64,000 bases of DNA. It comes from Allochromatium humboldtianum. Lineage in GTDB: Bacteria > Pseudomonadota > Gammaproteobacteria > Chromatiales > Chromatiaceae. Shown in pieces: positions 31,456 to 38,501 of the stretch. Within the stretch, counting starts at the first letter, position 1; every line of letters starts with the position of its first letter. The stretch lies in the NCBI RefSeq assembly GCF_013385175.1, contig NZ_JABZEO010000014.1:1-64000 (forward strand), read 5' to 3'. Under the pieces are notes generated by a model. That model saw only the letters and a program-made list of their open reading frames with translations. It was not told where the DNA came from and ran no database searches. The translations under genes and the position numbers were made by a program.

Positions 31456-32099
31456 ATCAGGTCGAAGAACTCGAACGTGCCATCCTGGCGCGCGCCGAAC
31501 GGCTCGCGGGCGAGTACCGCGAGCGGGCCGTGCGCAGCCGCGACAGTATCCTGCGCGAGGCCGCCGAGCGTCTGCGTCTGCGCGAGGCGCGCGAGGAAGG
31601 CATCGCCAAGGCCCTGGCCGAGCGGACGTTCCGCCAGCGGGTGCAGGCGAGCGAACTCAAGATGCAGACCCATCTCGACCGCACGCGCTGGAATCTGGTG
31701 CTCGGCGTCGAGCGGCGGCTGGCCGAGCGGATGCGGGCCTTCATCGAGGATCAGGTCGCCTATGACGCCTGGCTGCTGAGTCTGATCGTCGAGGCGGCCG
31801 GTGTCATCGAGTCGCCCGAGATCCAGGTCGCCGCCAATGCCCATGATCAGCGTCGGCTGTTCATGAACTGGGACACGGTCGTCGCCGCCCTGCCCCATGA
31901 CAAGACGGCCACGCTCGCGCCCGCGCCCGAGGCGATCGATACCCTCGGCGGCGTGCTGGTGACGAGCGCCGATGGACGCATCCGCGTCGACCACACCTTC
32001 GAGGGCCGGCTCGAACGTCTGCGCCCACGCCTCCAGCAGACCATCCTGGAGCGTCTGCTGCCCGGCGGCTTCGATACCGGCAACCTCTTCAACGGATGA
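31452..32099 (+). CDS. V-type ATPase subunit E
   Basis: A 215-residue protein. The N-terminal half is a long charged coiled coil (ELERAILARAERLAGEYRE and RLRLREAREEGIAKALAER). The C-terminal half is the globular E domain with LGGVLVTSADGRIRVDHTFE. It forms the peripheral stalk with the G/H-like subunit. The GTG start at 31452 overlaps the F stop (GTGA), and its own stop overlaps the ATG of subunit A (ATGA), so F-E-A are translationally coupled. Confidence 0.9.
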   Translation: MNQVEELERAILARAERLAGEYRERAVRSRDSILREAAERLRLREAREEGIAKALAERTFRQRVQASELKMQTHLDRTRWNLVLGVERRLAERMRAFIEDQVAYDAWLLSLIVEAAGVIESPEIQVAANAHDQRRLFMNWDTVVAALPHDKTATLAPAPEAIDTLGGVLVTSADGRIRVDHTFEGRLERLRPRLQQTILERLLPGGFDTGNLFNG

Positions 32100-33946
32100 G
32101 TCAGAGCGAGACAGCGAAGATCACGACCATGAGCGAAACCAACAAGATCGGCGTCATCCGCGACATCAACGGTCCCATCGTCACCATCGAACTGCCGGGC
32201 GCGCGCAGTGGCGAGCAGGTCAAGATCGGCGAACTCGGGCTGTATGGTGAGATTCTCTCGCTCAACGGCGCACGGGCGGTGGTCCAGACCTATGAGTCGA
32301 CCGATGGGGTGCGGCCTGGGGAGCCGGTGGTGGGGCTGGGTTGGCCGCTGTCGGTCGAGTTGGGGCCGGGGTTGATGGGCGGCATCTTCGACGGCGTGCA
32401 GCGTCCGCTGACCAAGCTGGCGCTCCAGTCGGGCGACTACATCCGGCGCGGTCTGAGCGTGCCGGCGCTCGACCGTACCAAGCTCTGGGCGTTCGAGCCG
32501 AATGCGGAGCTGGAGCCTGGGGCCAAGGTCGGGCCGGGGACGGTGCTCGGGCGGGTGCAGGAGACGCTGACCATCGAGCATCGGATTCTGGCGCCGCCCG
32601 GCGTCGAGGGCGAGCTGGAGGAGATCGCGCCGGCGGGTGAGTACGACATCGAGTCGAACATTGCGCGGGTGCGCGATCATCGGGGCCTGAGTCATCGGCT
32701 CAGTCTCTATCAGCGCTGGCCGGTGCGTAAGCCGCGTCCGTATCTGAAGCGGGATGATGGTGTGTCGCCGCTGATCACGGGGCAGCGGGTGATCGATACG
32801 TTTTTCCCTCAGCTCAAGGGGGGCAAGGGTGCGGTGCCTGGGCCGTTCGGGGCGGGCAAGACTGTGGTTCAACAGCAGGTGGCGCGCTGGTCGAATGCGG
32901 ATATCGTGATCTATGTCGGCTGTGGCGAGCGCGGCAATGAGCTGGTCGATGTGCTGGAGACCTTCCCGGAGCTGGATGATCCCTACTCCGGGCGCAAGCT
33001 GATGGAGCGGACGCTGCTGGTGGCGAACACGTCGAACATGCCGGTGGTGGCGCGCGAGGCGTCGGTCTATGTCGGGATCACGATGGCGGAGTATTACCGC
33101 GATATGGGTTATGACGTGGTGATGCTGGCGGATTCGACCAGTCGCTGGGCCGAGGCGTTGCGTGAAGTGTCGGGGCGGCTGGGGCAGATGCCGGTGGAGG
33201 AAGGCTATCCGGCGTATCTGGCGTCGCGGTTGGCGGCGGTCTATGAGCGTGCGGGACGGGTGGAGACCTTTGGGGCGGGGTCGGGTTCTGTGACCTTGAT
33301 TGGGGCGGTGTCGCCGCCGGGAGGGGACTTCTCGGAGCCGGTGACGAGTCATACCAAGGACATCATCGAGACGTTTTGGGCGTTGTCGAAGGAGTTGGCG
33401 GATGCGCGGCATTATCCGTCGATCGATTGGGTGACGAGCTTTTCGGGGCATGTGAAGACGGCGGCCGAGTGGTGGCACACCGAGATCGATCCGGATTGGG
33501 AGAAGCGGCGCGGGGCGGCGTTGGCGTTGCTGGCGCGGGATGCGGAGTTGTCGCGGATCGTGAATCTGGTGGGGCCTGAGGCGTTGTCGGATGCGCAGCG
33601 GTGGGAGTTGGAGGGGGCGTCGCTGATCAAGGAAGGGGTGTTGCAGCAGAGTGCGTTAGATGAGATCGATACCTTTTGCTCGCCGGCGAAGCAGTATGCG
33701 TTGCTGGATCTGGCGATTACGATCTATAAGCGGGGGGAGGCGTTGGTCAAGTTGGGTGTGCCGGTGACTGAATTGCAGCGTCTGCCGCTGCTGGCCAAGA
33801 TGCGCCGGATCAAGTCGATGTATTCGAGTGAGCAATTGGAGCAGATTCAGGCGTTTCGACAGGAGGTCGATCAGGCGATGGAGGCGATACGGATTGAGTA
33901 TGCGAAGCAGGGGGAGCCGCAATCTTCTCTAGGGCATGCTGCTTGA
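32096..33946 (+). CDS. atpA: V-type ATPase catalytic subunit A
   Basis: A 616-residue catalytic subunit with the non-homologous insert of A-type chains, P-loop GPFGAGKT (249-256; the usual Ser is Ala) and catalytic Glu278 in GCGERGNE. ATG 32096 overlaps the E stop; ATG 32129 is an alternative start. Codon choice changes along the gene. The first part is C-ending like its neighbours, while from about 32.65 kb on, and most strongly after 33.1 kb, codons end mostly in G or T with many TTG and GGG. The next gene is the first of an AT-rich insert, not the expected subunit B. Confidence 0.96.
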   Translation: MSQSETAKITTMSETNKIGVIRDINGPIVTIELPGARSGEQVKIGELGLYGEILSLNGARAVVQTYESTDGVRPGEPVVGLGWPLSVELGPGLMGGIFDGVQRPLTKLALQSGDYIRRGLSVPALDRTKLWAFEPNAELEPGAKVGPGTVLGRVQETLTIEHRILAPPGVEGELEEIAPAGEYDIESNIARVRDHRGLSHRLSLYQRWPVRKPRPYLKRDDGVSPLITGQRVIDTFFPQLKGGKGAVPGPFGAGKTVVQQQVARWSNADIVIYVGCGERGNELVDVLETFPELDDPYSGRKLMERTLLVANTSNMPVVAREASVYVGITMAEYYRDMGYDVVMLADSTSRWAEALREVSGRLGQMPVEEGYPAYLASRLAAVYERAGRVETFGAGSGSVTLIGAVSPPGGDFSEPVTSHTKDIIETFWALSKELADARHYPSIDWVTSFSGHVKTAAEWWHTEIDPDWEKRRGAALALLARDAELSRIVNLVGPEALSDAQRWELEGASLIKEGVLQQSALDEIDTFCSPAKQYALLDLAITIYKRGEALVKLGVPVTELQRLPLLAKMRRIKSMYSSEQLEQIQAFRQEVDQAMEAIRIEYAKQGEPQSSLGHAA

Positions 33947-34019
33947 TATGGCTTTGGTTCTAAGTTATTTAGAACTGAAATTAAAAAAATACAGTAGCAT
34001 TAATGGTTTGAGGTGTTTG

Positions 34020-34193
34020 ATGCCGGTGTATAATGTTTATTGGAAAGCCATTAAACCAAATGGATCTTCTCACACTGGAGGAAAAACCGTCATAGCACAC
34101 AACCCTTGGATGGCAGAAAATCAAGTTAAAGCCGAAGTACAACAAAGATGGCCTGATGCCAATGTTTTTGTTACAGACATAAAAGAGCGCTAA
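34020..34193 (+). CDS. Small protein of unknown function, copy 1 of a tandem pair
   Basis: A 57-residue protein starting at ATG 34020 after a GAGGTG site; an in-frame upstream start at 33936 would overlap atpA and is unlikely. It reads as beta-beta-alpha-beta: YNVYWKAIKP, GGKTVIAHN, a helix AENQVKAEVQQRWP and VFVTDI. Spaced identities with the protein at 34297 (M..Y.V.Y, G.KTV.A, A...VK...Q...P, ER/K end) indicate paralogy. I recognise no named family. Base composition is far more AT-rich than the surrounding operon, a sign of transfer. Confidence 0.65.
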   Translation: MPVYNVYWKAIKPNGSSHTGGKTVIAHNPWMAENQVKAEVQQRWPDANVFVTDIKER

Positions 34194-34218
34194 ACTAAAT
34201 ATACAGAAACTAAAAAAT

Positions 34219-34241
34219 GGAGGATCTATATGCTTAATTAA
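34219..34241 (+). other. Strong ribosome-binding site followed by a three-codon open frame
   Basis: GGAGG at 34219-34223 lies six bases before ATG at 34230, which reads Met-Leu-Asn-stop (TAA at 34239-34241). It may be a leader peptide, or the decayed start of a further small gene between the two paralogues. Confidence 0.4.
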
Positions 34242-34296
34242 ATTAAAAATCAAATTTCCCCTATAAAAATCGACTAAAAAATTCGGAGATTAACAC

Positions 34297-34467
34297 ATGG
34301 CAGAATATCGAGTTCGATATGAAATGAGGCAAGGCAGCAAAAGTGCTTCTGGCGAAAAAACCGTAAAAGCTGAAAGTGACACCACAGCAATTGAGATAGT
34401 CAAGGGCAAAGCGCAGTCCGAAAAGCCAGGCTATGATTTTATTTTAAAAGCCTGCGAAAGAAAATAA
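34297..34467 (+). CDS. Small protein of unknown function, copy 2 of a tandem pair
   Basis: A 56-residue protein with ATG at 34297 and a GGAG site eight bases upstream. It is basic and predicted beta-beta-alpha-beta: YRVRYEMRQG, GEKTVKAES, helix TTAIEIVKGKAQSEKP and YDFILKACERK. It aligns over its whole length with the 57-residue protein at 34020, so the pair arose by duplication. No signal peptide or membrane segment. It has one cysteine near the end. A stem-loop follows 15 bases after the stop. Function unknown; a nucleic-acid or protein-binding role would suit the size, but nothing shows it. Confidence 0.65.
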   Translation: MAEYRVRYEMRQGSKSASGEKTVKAESDTTAIEIVKGKAQSEKPGYDFILKACERK

Positions 34468-34482
34468 TCCATAGTTTTAAAG

Positions 34483-34512
34483 ATCCTGCCCAGAGATTTC
34501 CCTGGGCAGGAT
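34483..34512. terminator. 11-bp perfect stem-loop between small genes
   Basis: ATCCTGCCCAG and CTGGGCAGGAT pair perfectly around an 8-base loop. No T run follows on the plus strand, so it could be a processing or attenuation site ahead of the 75-residue gene rather than a full terminator. Confidence 0.5.
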
Positions 34513-34532
34513 AAAATCATAAGGAGACTATA

Positions 34533-34760
34533 ATGTCTGAAGAAAAAAAATCAAAATACCTGAGCATGTCCAGTGAGCTAGATGAGTTTAGCTATGCTTT
34601 TGGCGCAAAAGAAAAACTAAAATCAGGCGCTAAAATCTTTGGCAAAGGGCTTCTCAATGTTGGCATATTTGCAGCAACAGAAGTTGTACCAGGCATGTTT
34701 AAGCAAATGCAAAAAAATGCTGAAGAAGTAAGAAAAAAGCGTGATTCAGAGAGCAGTTAA
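34533..34760 (+). CDS. 75-residue protein of unknown function
   Basis: ATG 34533 follows a strong AAGGAG site. The charged N-terminus (EEKKSKYLSMSSELDEF) leads to a central, moderately hydrophobic helix with KSGAKIFGKGLLNVGIFAA, then TEVVPGMFKQM and a charged tail rich in Lys, Arg and Glu. The middle may be amphipathic or membrane-associated. It shares the orientation and AT-rich composition of the two small paralogues upstream, so the three may be one unit. No family recognised. A terminator-like hairpin lies 32 bases after the stop. Confidence 0.6.
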   Translation: MSEEKKSKYLSMSSELDEFSYAFGAKEKLKSGAKIFGKGLLNVGIFAATEVVPGMFKQMQKNAEEVRKKRDSESS

Positions 34761-34791
34761 AAAAGCCGGCAGCAAGTATGTTTGGTGGAAT

Positions 34792-34814
34792 AGGGGTCAA
34801 ACCCCTGTTTTTTT
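34792..34814 (+). terminator. REP-like hairpin with T run, probable terminator of the small-protein genes
   Basis: AGGGGT-CAA-ACCCCT is followed by G and seven T residues, a good intrinsic terminator. A similar hairpin (AGGGGT-AAG-ACCTCT) lies at 35415, so the two bracket the DUF4160/DUF2442 genes. Confidence 0.65.
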
Positions 34815-34892
34815 CAACACTGCAATGAGCCTGCATCGCTTGCTGACAAAATCGACGTCGGTACTTGCTGAAGAAAATTCGAGAGCAAATCA

Positions 34893-35159
34893 ATGCCGGT
34901 TTTGTCAGTTTTCTTTGGAATTATTGTGCGCATGTGGCACGACGATCATCCGCCGCCACACATTCATGTTGAGTATCAAGGGTTCGAGGCTTTAGTGCAA
35001 ATCGATACAGGCCAGATTCTAAAAGGTAAGCTTCCGAAAAAGGTTGCATCGATCATCAGCGAATGGTGCGAAACTCATCGAAGTGAACTGCTGGAAAATT
35101 GGAATCGTGCCCAGCGATTCGAGACGCTTGAACGTATCCAGGGGGCTGATCGTGATTAA
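34893..35159 (+). CDS. DUF4160 domain protein
   Basis: An 88-residue protein matching DUF4160 throughout: MPVLSVFFGIIVRMWHDDH, PPPHIHVEYQGFEALV, GQILKGKLPKKV and a C-terminal ELLENWNRAQ. His residues of the DDHPPPHIH motif are conserved in the family. Such genes occur next to DUF2442 genes, as here, and the pair has been suggested to act as a toxin-antitoxin module; this has not been shown for this one. The next frame overlaps by eight bases. Composition is AT-rich. Confidence 0.85.
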   Translation: MPVLSVFFGIIVRMWHDDHPPPHIHVEYQGFEALVQIDTGQILKGKLPKKVASIISEWCETHRSELLENWNRAQRFETLERIQGADRD

Positions 35160-35403
35160 AATTCTTGAAGCAAACTATTTGGGAGACGGATGCCTGGAAT
35201 TGATTTTTTCCGATGGCATGAGAGGAGTTTTTAACGTCTGGTCTTATTGCTCTAGTCGGAGCGGCCCCTTGCTCGAACCGCTCGCATCAGAAACCTATAT
35301 CAAACGTTGCTTCATCGAAATGGGTGCTCTCGGATGGCCTAATGGATTGGAACTATCTCCGACACGCCTTTATGAGCTTTGCGAAATGAAAGAGGCGGCA
35401 TAA
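35152..35403 (+). CDS. DUF2442 domain protein
   Basis: An 83-residue protein starting at GTG 35152, overlapping the DUF4160 gene by eight bases. It shows the DUF2442 pattern: EANYLGDGCLELIFSDGMRG, LEPLASETYIKRCFIE and GALGWPNGLELSPTRLYEL. DUF2442 proteins are small DNA-binding-like partners of DUF4160. Longer starts in the same frame read into the upstream gene and are shadows. Followed by the second REP-like hairpin. Confidence 0.85.
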   Translation: MIKILEANYLGDGCLELIFSDGMRGVFNVWSYCSSRSGPLLEPLASETYIKRCFIEMGALGWPNGLELSPTRLYELCEMKEAA

Positions 35404-35414
35404 GGAAACAAAAC

Positions 35415-35429
35415 AGGGGTAAGACCTCT
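35415..35429 (+). repeat. Second REP-like hairpin
   Basis: AGGGGT-AAG-ACCTCT, one mismatch from a perfect six-bp stem, followed by ATTTTC. It resembles the hairpin at 34792-34806. The interval 35430-35520 up to the Uma2 gene shows no other feature. Confidence 0.45.
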
Positions 35430-35520
35430 ATTTTCTACAAACCGCATCAATCGCGAAAGATGTACTTTGCAAGCTCGCCGCATCCCACGATTCTAGTAAA
35501 TATGACATGAGGAGGATGAC

Positions 35521-35997
35521 ATGGAATGGAGCCAGGTTTTGCAAGACCCTGTACTCAAAAATCTTCCATATAAAATCGAACTCAACGAGTACGGTCATAT
35601 CGTCATGAGTCCGGCGTCGAATCTGCATGGTTATTTGCAATCGCGACTCGTCATGGAACTAGCAAAAAAGATCGACGACGGCGACATCCTGGTCGAGACG
35701 AGCATCCAGACATCCAAAAACGTCAAAGTAGCGGACGTGTGCTGGGCGTCATCTCAGTTCATCGAAAAATTTGGATTCGAGACGCCTTACCCGAAAGCCC
35801 CTGAACTGTGCATCGAGGTTAGATCCCCCAGCAACACCGACAGAGAGATGAACGAGAAAATCGAACTCTATCTTGCCAAGGGCGCTCTGGAAGTGTGGAT
35901 TTGCGATAGCGAAGGGTTGGTGAGGTTTTTCTGTCATGAAGGCGAAATCGCGGAATCTAGACTTGTCCCTGGATTTCCAACACATGTTCGCGTTTGA
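35521..35997 (+). CDS. Uma2 (DUF820) family restriction-endonuclease-like protein
   Basis: A 158-residue protein with the PD-(D/E)xK-type Uma2 core: GHIVMSPASNLHGYLQSRL, VKVADVCWAS (acidic residue), ELCIEVRSPSNTDREM and KIELYLAKGALEVWICD. The family is abundant in cyanobacteria and some proteobacteria, often in accessory DNA; cleavage activity is not established. GAGGAGG precedes the ATG. It lies alone on the plus strand, between the DUF2442 gene and a minus-strand toxin-antitoxin pair. Confidence 0.88.
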   Translation: MEWSQVLQDPVLKNLPYKIELNEYGHIVMSPASNLHGYLQSRLVMELAKKIDDGDILVETSIQTSKNVKVADVCWASSQFIEKFGFETPYPKAPELCIEVRSPSNTDREMNEKIELYLAKGALEVWICDSEGLVRFFCHEGEIAESRLVPGFPTHVRV

Positions 35998-36049
35998 TCA
36001 GACAGAAATCACATGAATCAATTGCAATAAACTGAGCAAGCGGCGTGAT

Positions 36050-36346
36050 TCAAGATTGTTCTCGCATCCGAGAAAGCGCAATGTCGTAAATTTCATTGCG
36101 GTCACGTTTGCCGACCGCGACAACTGTCACAGTGACAACCTTATCCTCGACGGAGTAAACCAACCGATAACCGAGTCGGCGGAGTTTGATCTTGTAGATG
36201 TTCTTGGCACCCGACAGAGCCGCCGCAGGAACATGAGGATTTTCAAGTCGTTCTTTGAGTTTTTTCTTGAATTGCTCTTTTACGGTGTGGCCTAACTTTT
36301 GCCATTCCTTGAGCGCGGACTTTTTGAATTCCAGTTCATAGGTCAT
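36050..36346 (-). CDS. RelE-family mRNA interferase toxin
   Basis: A 98-residue basic protein with the RelE/ParE-fold sequence LEFKKSALKEWQKLGHTV, KNIYKIKLRRLGYRLVYSV and VAVGKRDRNEIY. RelE toxins cut mRNA on the ribosome. The ATG at 36346 overlaps the upstream Phd-type antitoxin by 11 bases. The C-terminus runs slightly long (ALSRMREQS). Intact by length and motif. Confidence 0.9.
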   Translation of the reverse strand: MTYELEFKKSALKEWQKLGHTVKEQFKKKLKERLENPHVPAAALSGAKNIYKIKLRRLGYRLVYSVEDKVVTVTVVAVGKRDRNEIYDIALSRMREQS

Positions 36347-36584
36347 CGAGTGTCACCTTGACAGCCGGCTCATCCAGACGCTCTTTGACGATTTTCAACA
36401 GTTCGACATCATCTATCAGTTCCATCATGGCCTCGTAAGCGGCGGCGGGCACACAGTAAAAAGCGGGTTCATTACGGTTCAGGACGGCGATCGGCATACC
36501 CTGCCCACTGGAAACCACCTTCATTGGATTGGCCTTGAGTTCGGATATACTGGCCGCGACTTCTGTAAGCACTTGATATGTCAT
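36336..36584 (-). CDS. Phd/YefM-family antitoxin
   Basis: An 82-residue antitoxin. The N-terminal VLTEVAASISELKANPMKVV is the YefM/Phd DNA-binding region, and VLNRNEPAFYCVPAAAYEAMM follows; the acidic C-terminus should wrap the toxin. The start is ATG 36584; the frame could extend to 36608 but that would place the palindrome inside the gene. It is paired with the RelE toxin. Confidence 0.9.
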   Translation of the reverse strand: MTYQVLTEVAASISELKANPMKVVSSGQGMPIAVLNRNEPAFYCVPAAAYEAMMELIDDVELLKIVKERLDEPAVKVTLDDL

Positions 36585-36589
36585 GATAT

Positions 36590-36601
36590 TTATCCGGATA
36601 A
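36590..36601. promoter_or_regulatory. Candidate Phd/YefM operator
   Basis: TTATCCGGATAA is a perfect 12-bp palindrome six bases before the antitoxin ATG, the usual place for autorepression. Confidence 0.5.
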
Positions 36602-36741
36602 CAGCCAATGAAACCAGATTGTAGGTCTTTCAAATGGTCTCGTAAAGGTGATGACCGCCGTATCCCGTGCGATGCCTTATCGATACCCGGCATTCGGCAT
36701 GGCCAATTGCCCAAGCGTCTAGAGGTCGAGATCCAAAGCCC

Positions 36742-38124
36742 ATGAGCATCAAGGAATACCGCACCGCCGTCGAGGCCCGAGGCGGCCTGCTGGTGGTCAG
36801 ACACACCCCCAACGTCGCCTTCGGCGACCGGGTCCGCATCGAGGACCACGCCGGCCACGTCCGCAACGGACAGGTCATCCGCGCCGCCGATGACGAGGTG
36901 CTGATCCTGGTCTTCGAGGGCACCGAGGATCTGGACCTGGAGAACACCTGGGTCCGCTTCCTCGACGAGCCGATCGAGATCGCCCTCTCGCCCGAGATCC
37001 TCGGCCGCGAACTCAACGGCCTGGGCGAACCGCGCGACGGACGCCCTCCGATCCTCTCGGCCATCCGCCGCCCGGTCGGCGGCTCGGCCATCAACCCGGC
37101 CGCGCGCACCTATCCGCGCGAGTTCATCCAGACCGGCATCTCCACCATCGACGGACTCAACTCACTGGTGCGCGGCCAGAAACTGCCGATCTTCTCCGGC
37201 TCGGGTCTGCCGCACAACCGGCTCGCGGCCCAGATCGTGCGTCAGGCCAAGCTGGTCGACGAATCTTCCAGCTTCTCGATCGTCTTCGCCGCCATGGGCG
37301 TCTCCTACGCCGACGCCAAGTTCTTCCGCGACGAGTTCGCCAACTCGGGCGTGCTGCGCAACGTGGTGATGTTCGTCAATCTGGCCGACGACCCGCCGGT
37401 CGAGCGCCTGACCCTGCCGCGCACCGCACTGACCGCCGCCGAATATCTGGCCTACGACCTCGACCGTCATGTGCTGGTGGTGCTCACCGATATGACCAAC
37501 TATGCCGAGGCCCTGCGCGAGGTGGCCACGGCCAAGGGCGACGTGCCGGCGCGCAAGGGCTATCCGGGCTATCTCTATTCGGATCTGGCCGAACTCTACG
37601 AGCGCTGCGGACGTATCCACGAGCGCCACGGCTCGATCACCATGATGCCGGTGGTGTCCATGCCTTCGGACGACATCACCCACCCGATCCCGGACCTGAC
37701 CGGCTATATCACCGAGGGCCAGATCGTGCTCTCGCGCGAGCTGCACAACCAGGGCATCTATCCGCCGGTGAATATTTCACCGAGTCTGTCTCGATTGATG
37801 AAGGACGGCATCGGCAAGGACGACACTCGCGAAGACCATCCGCGTGTGGCCGCCCAGCTCTATGCGCTCTATGCGCGCGCCCAAGAGACGCGCAACCTGG
37901 CCTCGATCATCGGTGCCGATGAACTCTCCGAGCGCGACCGGCTCTATCTGACCTTCGCCGACGCCTTCGACCAGCGCTTCGTCGGCCAAGGCGAGAACGA
38001 GGACCGCTCGATCGAGGCCACGCTCAATCTGGCCTGGGAGCTGATGAGCGCCTTCCCGCGCGACATGCTCACGCGCCTCAAGGAGACCGATCTGGCCAAG
38101 TACTACCGGGAGAGTGAGGCATGA
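36742..38124 (+). CDS. atpB: V-type ATPase regulatory subunit B
   Basis: A 460-residue B subunit with NGLNSLVRGQKLPIFSGSGL in the nucleotide-site region (no standard P-loop lysine motif, as expected), and YPGYLYSDLAELYERCGR and HPIPDLTGYITEGQI. It alternates with A in the V1 head. The ATG at 36742 follows a GAGGTCGAG site about 13 bases away. Codon use is the C-ending style of the operon front, in sharp contrast with the end of atpA. Separated from atpA by 2.8 kb of accessory DNA. Confidence 0.95.
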   Translation: MSIKEYRTAVEARGGLLVVRHTPNVAFGDRVRIEDHAGHVRNGQVIRAADDEVLILVFEGTEDLDLENTWVRFLDEPIEIALSPEILGRELNGLGEPRDGRPPILSAIRRPVGGSAINPAARTYPREFIQTGISTIDGLNSLVRGQKLPIFSGSGLPHNRLAAQIVRQAKLVDESSSFSIVFAAMGVSYADAKFFRDEFANSGVLRNVVMFVNLADDPPVERLTLPRTALTAAEYLAYDLDRHVLVVLTDMTNYAEALREVATAKGDVPARKGYPGYLYSDLAELYERCGRIHERHGSITMMPVVSMPSDDITHPIPDLTGYITEGQIVLSRELHNQGIYPPVNISPSLSRLMKDGIGKDDTREDHPRVAAQLYALYARAQETRNLASIIGADELSERDRLYLTFADAFDQRFVGQGENEDRSIEATLNLAWELMSAFPRDMLTRLKETDLAKYYRESEA

Positions 38125-38501
38125 TCACGCCCGCTCAGGAAACGTCACTGCCGGAGACGACGGCCCCCGCGCTCGCGATCCAGGCTGGCCTGCTCGATAG
38201 CGTCGAGACTCCGCCGGCGCCGATCCCCGAACTCCGGATCACCTGCGACGACTGCGCGGCGGCCTGCTGCAAGCTCGAAGTCGTGTGTCTGACCGAGACC
38301 GGGGTGCCGCGCCACTTCACCACGCGCGATGCCTGGGGCGCGATCACCATGGACCGTCTGGACGATGGCTGGTGCGCGGCGCTCGACCGCGACACCCTGC
38401 TCTGCCGCATCTACGACCGCCGCCCGCTGCTGTGCCGCGAGTTCGAGATGGGCGGCCCCGACTGTCTCGCCGAGCGGGAGGCCGCATGGCACAACAGTTG
38501 A
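38121..38501 (+). CDS. YkgJ-family cysteine-cluster protein inside the V-ATPase operon
   Basis: A 126-residue soluble protein with nine cysteines, at residues 42, 45, 49, 50, 56, 85, 95, 105 and 115. CDDCAAACC and RRPLLCREF are the YkgJ (Fe-S or Zn/Fe-chelating) signatures. An N-terminal Pro/Thr-rich stretch of about 38 residues precedes the cluster. Its ATG overlaps the atpB stop (ATGA), and it overlaps the atpD start by 16 bases, so translation is coupled on both sides. No known V-ATPase subunit belongs to this family; a redox or metal-dependent role in the pump is inference. Confidence 0.88.
   Translation: MITPAQETSLPETTAPALAIQAGLLDSVETPPAPIPELRITCDDCAAACCKLEVVCLTETGVPRHFTTRDAWGAITMDRLDDGWCAALDRDTLLCRIYDRRPLLCREFEMGGPDCLAEREAAWHNS

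Noticed and set aside
34741..34995. 84-residue frame overlapping the 75-residue gene and the DUF4160 start
   Set aside because: It reads through the terminator hairpin and the DUF4160 gene in another frame, and no family pattern is visible.
33947..36741. Integrase attachment site or direct repeats flanking the island
   Set aside because: No integrase gene and no convincing repeats of more than a few bases were found at the atpA end and the atpB start.
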